NCBI GenBank assembly: GCA_044450785.1
Contig: JBIOJM010000024.1
Span: 1 to 49,337, forward strand
DNA: 49,337 nucleotides
DNA from: JBIOJM01 sp044450785
Lineage (GTDB): Bacteria; Planctomycetota; Planctomycetia; Isosphaerales; Isosphaeraceae
Reading direction: 5' to 3'
Of this stretch, positions 1 through 9,000 are shown one piece after another; the first letter of the stretch is position 1; every line of letters begins with the position of its first letter. The translations under genes and the position numbers were made by a program. The notes beneath the pieces are model-generated. The model was not told where the DNA came from and did not search any database. It was given only the letters and a program-made list of their open reading frames with translations.

Positions 1-31
1 CCCTACAACCGCGCGAAAAGAGGGGGACATC

Positions 32-187
32 ATGCCGGACGACGACAGCGAGTGCTGGGAGCGCGAGCCGCGTCTGCTCGAGGTGGTCACTGGGTGTTGC
101 GGAATCGGTAGGGTGGGTCGAGCCGCGACACGTCGAGGCGAGGCCCACCGCTCTCGGCGAGGCACTCCGGTGGGCCTCTCGCCGTGA
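32..187 (+). pseudogene. Duplicated 5' fragment of the kinase gene
   Basis: Bases 1-90 are repeated at 206-295 with only three mismatches. The copied segment includes the leader with a purine-rich ribosome-binding stretch, the ATG (32, matching 237) and the first 19-20 codons of the downstream kinase. After base 90 the reading frame runs into a palindromic element and stops at 185-187, giving a 51-codon ORF that is unlikely to be functional. The copy could still be transcribed and translated as a short leader peptide, because its start signals are intact. It looks like a tandem duplication of element plus gene start. Confidence 0.6.
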
Positions 188-211
188 AACACGGCGTTCG
201 ACCCACCCTAC
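108..211. repeat. Imperfect palindromic element (MITE/REP-like)
   Basis: Two arms of about 43 bases, starting GTAGGGTGGGTCGA and ending TCGACCCACCCTAC, form a long imperfect inverted repeat around a short centre. A right-arm copy nearly identical over about 45 bases lies at 13229-13273, so the element is dispersed. It has no coding capacity. It sits immediately 5' of the kinase leader, and base 1 of the window begins with the same CCCTAC end, suggesting that another copy lies just outside the window. Confidence 0.75.
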
Positions 212-236
212 GACCGCGCGAAAAGAGGGAGACATC

Positions 237-2927
237 ATGCCGGACGACGACAGCGAGTGCTGGGAGCGCGAGCCGCGCCTGCTCGAGGTGGTCACGGCCT
301 ATCTCGACGCGGTCGGCGACGGATTGGTGCCGGACCGGCAAGCCCTGCTGGCCGAGTATTCCGACGTCGCGGCGGAGCTGGAAGAGTTCCTCGAAGCTCA
401 GGACCACGTGGCCAGGTTCACCGCACCGCTGCGCGAGGTGGCGCGAGTGGCGACGCTGCCGCTGCTCCTCGCTGCCGACTCATCGGGGCTCGACGAGGAA
501 GCGGGGTTGGCGCCCGATCCTCGGCTTGCGGCCGTGCTCGAGGCCCGCGGCTATGAGCTGCTGGGTGAGGGCTCACGCGGCGGCGCGGGGGTCGTGTACA
601 AGGCCCGGCAGCGCCGGCTGAACCGGCTGGTGGCGGTCAAGACGATCGGCGTCGGCCGCCAGGTCACGCCGACCGACCTCCAGCGATTCCGCAACGAGGC
701 GGAGACCTTGGGCGGCCTGAGCCACCCCCATACCGTGCCGGTCTACGAGGTGGCCGAACACGACGGCCGTCTGTTCCTGTTCATGCCGTACCTGGAAGGG
801 GGCAACCTGGCGGACGACCTGGGTTCGTACCGGGACGATCCCCGCGCGGCGGCCCAGCTTGTGGCGACCGTCGCCCGCGCCGTGCACTATGCCCACCGCC
901 ACGGGTTCCTTCATCGGGACCTCAAGCCGTCGAACATCCTGCGCGACCGGGCGGGCGAGCCGCACGTCTCCGACTTCGGGCTGGCCAGGCGGCTGGACGC
1001 GGATAGCGATCTGACGCTCTCGGGCGCGATCGTGGGCACTCCCAGCTTCATGGCGCCGGAGCAGGCCCAGGGACGGCGCGGCGCGCCGACCACCTCGACG
1101 GACGTGTACGGCCTCGGCGCCGTCCTGTACGCCCTGCTGACCGGCCGGCCGCCGTTCCGGGGCGAGACGCCGCTCGACACCATCGAGATGGTGCGGAGCA
1201 CCGCCCCGACACGCCCGCGCATGCTCAACCCGCGCGTGGACCGCGACCTGGAGACCATCTGCCTGAAATGCCTGGAGAAGGAGCCGAAAGCGCGCTACGG
1301 CTCGGCCGAGGCCCTGGCGGAAGACCTGGATCGATGGCTGGGCGGAGAGCCGATCGAGGCGCGGTCGGTCGGTTCTTTGGTCAGGGGCTGGCGGTGGGCT
1401 CGCCGCAACCCCGTGGTCGCGGGCCTGCTGGGCCTGGTCGGAATGCTGCTGGTCGCCGGTATCGTCGGGCTGATCGTCTCCAACGCCGCGATCTCGCGCA
1501 AGAACACCGAGATCGTCAGGCAGCGGAACCGGGCCAAGCAGGTTGTCGACGATATGTACACCCAGGTCGCCGAGCGTTTGCTGTTGAACGTACCCGGGAT
1601 GGAGCCGGTTCGCCGGGAGTTGCTCATCAAGGCGCTGAGATACTACGAGGAGGAAGCCGCCCAGGGAAATGGCTCCGACGCGGCGGCCCGGACAGAGATG
1701 GCAAACGCCTCTTTCCGCGTGGGACGGATTCACCACTTGCTGAGCGAGATCGACCTGGAAGTGCCGGCTTTCTTGCGCGCCATCTCGTTGCTGGAACAGC
1801 TCGCGAAAGACTTTCCCAACGAGCCCAACCATCGCTTGTTGCTTGCGCGGAGCCTGAACGAGCTGGGAATCGCGTACTGGACGAAAGGCCGCGGGCCGGA
1901 GGCTGCGGAAGCCTATCTCCGCGGTCTCGACACGGCTGAGCAGGCAGCAGCCGCATTCCCCGAGCGTCCCGAATTCCGGGAGGTCATGGCCAAGAACCTT
2001 CACAATCTGGCCGTCGTGCAGCATGAGGCCGGACGGCTCGCAGAAGCTGAGACCAACTATCGAGGAGCGATTCGGTTACGCGAGAAGCTGGCGGCGGAAT
2101 TACCCGCTCATTCAGCGTATCGTCACGAGCTGGCGCTCGGTCTTGGTGCATTCGCCAAATTGCTTGGTGACTTACCACCGCCGGAGTCGGAAGAGGCCGG
2201 GCAGGCGTTCCAGCAGGCCCTGGACATCGAAGAGAAGCTGGTGGCCGAGTTTCCCTCGAACGCGGGCTACCGCGCAAGCGCGGCGGACCTTCGGAACAAC
2301 CTGGGCGGCTTTTTGACGACCCGATGCCGTCATGCAGAGGCGGAGGCGGTCCTCCGCCAGGCGTTGCTCGATCGCGAGAAACTCGCGGCTCAGAATCCCA
2401 ATCTGCCGGAAAACCTGGCGCGTCTCGGAGTCGCGGTGCAAAGCCTGGCGGAATCGCTGCGCGATCAGGGCAAATACGGCGAAGCGAGCGACCTCGCGAA
2501 GCGCGCGATCACCTACCATCAGACGGCGCTGAATGCCAGCCCGAAGCATCCGATGTATCTCGCTTGGCTCCGTAGCGGCTATATGCTGCTGGCGGAGACG
2601 CTGCTGTCCCTGGGTGATTCGGAAAAGGCGTCTGAGGCGGCGGAAGCCGCCATCCGGGTTCTGCCCGACGCTTGGGATTCATTCTACTTTCTCGCTTGTG
2701 CCTATGCTCGCTGCGTGCCGCGGCTGGAGAAACACCCGACGCTGAATGATGCCCAGCGCCGCGCGCTCGCGCTCTCGGTTGGGGACCGCGCCGTGGGTTT
2801 CTTGCGAGTGGCCATCGAGAAAAACTACCGCTTGACGGGCAAGTTGCCCCAGGATGATCCCGAGCTCCAATCGCTCCGTTCATTCGAGAGCTTTCAGCGG
2901 CTGATCAAGGAATTGGATCGGAAGTAA
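237..2927 (+). CDS. Hanks-type Ser/Thr protein kinase with TPR domain
   Basis: A transmembrane protein kinase of 896 residues. The kinase domain spans about residues 105-370: a glycine-rich loop near 111-120, the ATP-binding lysine in VAVK (K135), the catalytic HRDLKPSN motif (from H226), DFG (D246) and APE (A273). A hydrophobic segment at about 391-417 is the single membrane span. The remaining ~470 residues, outside the membrane, consist of TPR-like helical repeats (for example around 'NELGIAYWTKGRGPEAAEAYLR'-type motifs), a usual layout for planctomycete PknB-family kinases. The ATG at 237 follows a purine-rich AAAAGAGGGAGA stretch. The gene lies 78 bases upstream of the RHS-type giant gene on the same strand, so co-transcription is possible. 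The substrate is unknown. All main catalytic motifs are present, so activity is expected. Confidence 0.93.
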   Translation: MPDDDSECWEREPRLLEVVTAYLDAVGDGLVPDRQALLAEYSDVAAELEEFLEAQDHVARFTAPLREVARVATLPLLLAADSSGLDEEAGLAPDPRLAAVLEARGYELLGEGSRGGAGVVYKARQRRLNRLVAVKTIGVGRQVTPTDLQRFRNEAETLGGLSHPHTVPVYEVAEHDGRLFLFMPYLEGGNLADDLGSYRDDPRAAAQLVATVARAVHYAHRHGFLHRDLKPSNILRDRAGEPHVSDFGLARRLDADSDLTLSGAIVGTPSFMAPEQAQGRRGAPTTSTDVYGLGAVLYALLTGRPPFRGETPLDTIEMVRSTAPTRPRMLNPRVDRDLETICLKCLEKEPKARYGSAEALAEDLDRWLGGEPIEARSVGSLVRGWRWARRNPVVAGLLGLVGMLLVAGIVGLIVSNAAISRKNTEIVRQRNRAKQVVDDMYTQVAERLLLNVPGMEPVRRELLIKALRYYEEEAAQGNGSDAAARTEMANASFRVGRIHHLLSEIDLEVPAFLRAISLLEQLAKDFPNEPNHRLLLARSLNELGIAYWTKGRGPEAAEAYLRGLDTAEQAAAAFPERPEFREVMAKNLHNLAVVQHEAGRLAEAETNYRGAIRLREKLAAELPAHSAYRHELALGLGAFAKLLGDLPPPESEEAGQAFQQALDIEEKLVAEFPSNAGYRASAADLRNNLGGFLTTRCRHAEAEAVLRQALLDREKLAAQNPNLPENLARLGVAVQSLAESLRDQGKYGEASDLAKRAITYHQTALNASPKHPMYLAWLRSGYMLLAETLLSLGDSEKASEAAEAAIRVLPDAWDSFYFLACAYARCVPRLEKHPTLNDAQRRALALSVGDRAVGFLRVAIEKNYRLTGKLPQDDPELQSLRSFESFQRLIKELDRK

Positions 2928-3005
2928 GCGGCAGGCACTGATCTGATCACCAGTCATTCGTGCACGACAATCGACACTCATCCGGCACCCGAGGAGAGGG
3001 CTACC

Positions 3006-6000
3006 ATGTCTCGGCTTCATGCGACCAACGGCCGGTCATCGTCTCGACGCAAGCTGGACCCACGGTCACGGGACGGGCGGCTGCACCGGATTCGCTTCGA
3101 GGTTCTGGAGCCGCGAACGTTGTTGGCCCAGGTCAACTGGGTGACGACATCAAGCGGCAACTGGAACGACGGCTCGAACTGGAGCACGGACCAGGTCCCT
3201 GGTCCGGGAGACGACGTGGTCATCGACGTCAACGGGGCGAGTCCCACGGTGACGGTCAGTGGGAACGAGTCGATTCACAGCTTGATTGCCCTCGATCCGC
3301 TGGTGCTCTCGAGCGGGATTGTATCGGTTGCAGCCGACTCAACGATCAGCGGTTCGCTGGCAATCGACGGTGGCACTGTCGAGGTGGACGGCGGCACGAC
3401 GCAGATCAACGGCGGACCGGTCAGCAGCAGCGGGACCGGCACGACGTTCAAAGTTGCTCAAGGGGCTGTCGTCGACCTCACCGGCGAGGAGAACCCCGTC
3501 ACGTATTGGGGCACCTACACCGGCTCGGGCGGCGGGACCATCGCGCTCCGCGGTGGCGAACTCGCTGTTGGCGGAGCAAACGCCACCTTCAACTTCCCCA
3601 CGGGGATGTTTCAGTGGACCGGAGGCGCGATCGGGCTGAGCGATAACACATTCACGAACGCTGGGTTCCTGACCTTGAGCAACTCCAATCAATTCGACTA
3701 TCTCCTTCCGATTGGTTATTACGATGGAGGAACCCTCGTTAACGCGGGGACGATCACCGAGCAGGGCGCCCTGGGCCTCGCGCTTTATATTGACGCCGCG
3801 CTCGACAACGAAGCGGGGGCCACCTATCTCTTCACCGGGAACGGCAGCCTTTCGCAGGCTTTCACTGTGTGGGGCGATGGCGCCTCGCTCACAAATGCCG
3901 GCACGATCGAGAAGACCGGCGGCGCCGGCAACTCACAGATCGCACTCCAATTCGTTGACACTGGAACCATCGACGTCTATTCCGGCACGCTGGTTGCGCC
4001 GAACAGCTCCGTCGACCTCGGGGGCTCAGATGTCCTGGCAGTCGCTCCGACGAGCGAATTGACAATCACCGGCAACCTTTTGGGCCAAACAACCAACGCC
4101 GACCAGTTTTCTGAGCAAGGTGAGGTCCTCTTGGATGGCTCCGGAACTTCGACCAAGCCCCAAGAAGTCGAGGTCATGGGCCAGGATTTCGGGAATGTCG
4201 CGGCTGGATTTGAAAACAACTTTGCTTACGGCATGCTGGCCCTGGGCAACAACACTTACGTCCAGCTCGTCGACGACGCGAAGAATTCCGCCGGATCGGG
4301 CGCGGAGGCACTCTACGTCAACGCCCTGGTTGTTCCTGCCGGGTGCACCCTGAATCTCAACGGGCTTCACGTCTACGCGCGTGTGACGCAGATCACGGGA
4401 ACAATCATTGGCGGCGCCGTTAATCAACCGCCATCCGGCGGTCCCATCTCCCTCAATGCTCCGACGCCCGGCTCACTAAGCAAGACGGGCCAAGTCGACG
4501 ACTGGACATTCTACGGCCAAGCTGGTCAGACGGTGGCTGTCGTGGTCAACACGGGAAGCAAAGGCTCTCTCACCCCATTCCAGCCGAGCCTGAACTACGC
4601 ACAGGTGCAACTTCTGGATCCGGGCGGCAATGTCGTGGCATCGGCGACCAACACCCAAGCGGGGGCTGATGTCACGCTCATCGGGGTCCAACTGCCGGCC
4701 GATGGCACGTACCAAGTTCAAGTGCAAGCCCCGCCGAGTCAGGCGGGAAGCACCGGGTATTACGTGATCACCGCATGGAATGCCCCAGTTCATAACAACG
4801 CGCTCAACCTCGACGAGACGGTTACGGGCCAGTTGGTAACGCCTTACGCGGTCGATCACTGGAACTTCTCCGCGGTGGCCAACGAGCAGGTCCTGTTCAA
4901 CCTGGTCAATTCATCGAGCTCGGCGATTGAATTCGATCTGACCGGGCCGAACGGTTATTCGGCGTTCACGAATCTCACAGCCAGCCCGGGCCTGATCACG
5001 CTGCCGACCTCGGGAAACTACGTCCTGACGGCCCACCTCGCCGTGGGCCAACCGGGCGCGTACGCCTTCAGCCTGAATGAGACGACCCAGACGGCTCTGA
5101 CGGTGGGCTCGCCTTATCAGGGCACTCTTGCCGGCAGCGGGCAGGCGCAGTTCTTCGCCGTCACGATCGCCAGTCCCGCCGCCCTTGGGATCGTCCTGAC
5201 CGATGCCAACACCAGCGACGAGAACGAAATCTATGTGTCCCTTGGTATCGCCCCCACGCGTGACACCTACCAGTACCGATACACCAGCACGGGTGCTGAT
5301 CAAAGCTTGGTTCTGGCCGGTCAGCCGGGGACGTATTACATCCTCGTGTACAACAACCTGGTGCGTTCACCAGGGAGCACCTATGCGCTTCTCGTGCAGG
5401 GTGGTCCCTTCGTCCTGACGGGGTTCACGCCTGGCATCGTGGGTAACAGCCAAGCTGCGACCTTGCTCGTGAGCGGTGTCTTTCCGTTGGCCTACGAGTC
5501 GGCGACGGCCTATCAAATTCAGTTGGTCGCGCCCAGTGGCACGACCTACCCCGCTTCGCCGTTGTATCTCTCGCCTATCAGCCTGGGCACAGGCCAGACG
5601 ATCAGCGGTACCCTCACGATGTCGGCCACTTTGCCCGCCGGCGCCTTGCCGGCCGGCACCTATGCCGTACGCGTCACCGACAACCTCGGCGACGAGCAGA
5701 CGTTGCCCGGCGTCCTCAGCGTGACTGCCGGTGGCACCGGCGTGCTGACGACCAGCATCATTCTCCCGAGCGCGATCGGCTACCACTCGCCGTCGACCCT
5801 CTACGTGCAGTACACGAATATCGGCTCGGCCCCGATGACGGCTCCGCTGCTCGTGTTCACGGCCACACGCGGCGGGCAGCAGGGAGCCCTCTTGTCACTG
5901 GACCCCTCCCTGGCGGGCATCAACCACAGCGATGCCAACGTATTGCCCGCCGGCTATAGCACGACCGTCCAGTTTCTGGCCAGCGGGTCGGTGCCGGGCA

Positions 6001-9000
6001 TCCTCGAGCCGGGCGAGACCGCCACCGTGCCGGTCTACTACTGTGGCTGGCTTCGGCCCCAGTGGGGCCTTTCGTCCGAGGTCTTCTTCAGCCTCGGCGA
6101 GCTCGATGCCACCAACTCCCAGACCATCGACTGGAGCTCCCTTGAGGCCGGGCTTGAGCCCGGTTCCATCAACCAGGCTGCCTGGAGTGCCATCTTCCCC
6201 ACCTTGACCGCCCAGCTTGGTTCCACCTGGGGTCAGTACCTCCAGACGCTCGATAACGACGCAGTGTACCTGGCCGGAATCGGTGAGCCGACCAGCGATC
6301 TGAGCAAGTTGCTGTCGTTCGAGATCGAAAAGGCCAACGCCTCCTACACCGCCCAGACGCTCACATCCGTCACCGCCGACAGCCTGCCCGCACCCGGCCT
6401 GGACCTGAGCTTTGTGCAATCGTTCCAGCAATCGATCTCGGGCCGTTACACCGAGGGCATCCTTGGCTACGGCTGGACCATCAACTGGGACATCTCGGCC
6501 GCCACCATGACCAACGGCGACGTGGTCATCAAGAATGATGGCGTGTCCCTGGACTTCAGCTTGCAACCCAACGGCAGCTTCGCGCCCGAAGCCGGCGACC
6601 AGGGCACGACGCTGACCGCCAGCGGCGGCGCCGTCCAGCTCGTCGAGCCCGACGGCACGATCTACCAGTTCAATACCAACGGCACCCTGAACTATGTCCA
6701 GGACACTCACGGCAACCGCATCACCGCCGGCTACAACACGTCTGGGCAGCTTTTCTCACTGACCGATTCCAACGGCGAATTCCTCGACCTGGCCTATAAC
6801 GCCCAGGGCCATCTCGCCACGCTGACCGACTCGAATGGCCAGACTGAGACCTACGGCTACGATCTCACCGGCCAGTTCTTGACCAGCTACACGGACGCCT
6901 ACGGCACGACGAAATACACGTACGTGACCGGCCAGGTGGCTGCCCAGGACAACGCTTTGGCCCAGATCGCCTACGCGAACGGCACCCAGGTTGACTTCGG
7001 CTACGATTCGCAGGGCCGGCTCGTCGACCAGCACTCCAACGGCGGAGCCGGGGGCGAAACCATTCGGTACCTCAACCCTGGGGGCTACGTAACGACCGAT
7101 TCCAACGGCAACCAGACGACCATCTACTTCAATCTCTATGGCGCCGCGGCCGAGACGATCGACCCGCTTGGAAATGTCACCCGCTCGTACTACGACAGCA
7201 ACCTGAACCTGACCAAGGTCATCGGCCCTGGGGGTTCCACGTATACCTACACATACGATGCCAACGGCAACCTCACCAGCAGAACGGACGCTCTCGGCCT
7301 GACGACAAACTTCACCTACGACGCCCACAACAACCTGACCAGCTACACCGACGCCAAGGGGAACACCACCGGCTATGGCTACAATTCTGCCAACGACTTG
7401 TTATCGATCACTTACGCCAACGGCACGAGGCAAACCTTCACGTACAACCCGCTCGGCGAGGCGACGCAATTTCTGAACGCCCGTGGCCAGGCGATCGGCT
7501 ATACCTACGATGCCCAGGGCCTGGTCGCCACCGAGGCTTTTGCCGACGGCACGTCGTATTCCTACGCCTACGACGCCCGCGGCAACCTCACCAGCGCCAC
7601 GGATGCCCAAGGCAAGGTCACGACATTCGTCTACGGTGACTCGAGCAATCCCGATCTGCTCACCGAGGTCGAGTACCCGGACGGCACCTGGCTGAAGTTC
7701 AGTTACAATGTGGTCGGCCAGCGGACCCAGAGCATGGATCAGAGCGCGTTCACGGTCAATTATGCTTATGATTCATTGGGCCGGCTCTCCGAGTTAACCG
7801 ACGGCAGCGGCAAGCTGATCGTGCAGTATGCCTACGACGCTGCCGGCAAGCTGGTCCAGAAAGACATGGGCAACGGCACGCGCACTGTCTACACGTACGA
7901 CGCCGACGGCGACGTGCTCTCGATCACGAACTATGCCCCCAACCACAAGACGGTCAACTCGTTCGACGACTATACCTACGATCCGCTCGGCAACGTTTTG
8001 ACGGACACCAACCAGGACGGCCAGTGGCTCTACACCTATGACGCCGACAGCCAGCTTGTTCAGGCGGTCTTCACTGCGAATAGCTCCGACCCAGACGGCC
8101 TGACGGCCCAGGATCTTCAGTACGTCTACGATGCCGCCGGTAACCGGACATCGGAGTCGGTGAACGGCGTGATGACGACATATGTAACCAACAACGTCAA
8201 CGAGTACACGAGTTCCACGACGAGTGGCGTCACCACGAGCTATCAGTACGACGCCGACGGGAACCTGATCGCTCAAAGCGTCGGGGGGAGTACGGCGACC
8301 TACGCGTTCAACGAGCTGGACCAGTTGACGGCTGTTAACGGGCCGGGCGTGACGGCGAGCTACGCGTATGATCCGCTGGGCAACCGCGTGTCGCAGACGG
8401 TCAACGGCGTGGCGGCGAATTTCCAGATCGACCCCGCGGGACTTGGAAATGTGGTCGCCACTTTTGGCGCTGCCGGCACCCTGACAGCCCACTACACCTA
8501 TGGATTCGGCCTGGTTAGTCAAGTCAGTCCCACCGTCATTGCGAGCTATTATGACTTCAACATCGTCGGCTCCGCGGTCGGCATCACGGGGACCTCTGGA
8601 GGCTACGTTAACAAGTACGCTTATCTGCCGTTCGGCCAGACGATAACGATTGCCGCAGGCGCGTCGAATCCGTTCACGTTCGTTGGGCGCTTCGGCGTTC
8701 AGGACGACGCCGCTGGCCTACTCGGGATGCGCGCGCGAACTTACGACCCGACGACGGGTCAGTTCGTCTCCCGTGACCCGTTCGGGTTACTCGGCGGTGA
8801 TGTCAATCTCCAGCGTTACGCTGGGAACAATCCGACAGGCGCGATCGACGCAGATGGGACAGCGGAGATTTCCGTTTCAGACATCACCTCGTTGTTCGGT
8901 CACGGAAAGACGTACATACCGCGCGGATATTGTGGTGTCCAGCTAAGTGGTTCGGAGGCAGAAGCTCTTGGTTTGGAGCGCAAGGCATACTTTGACTTTG

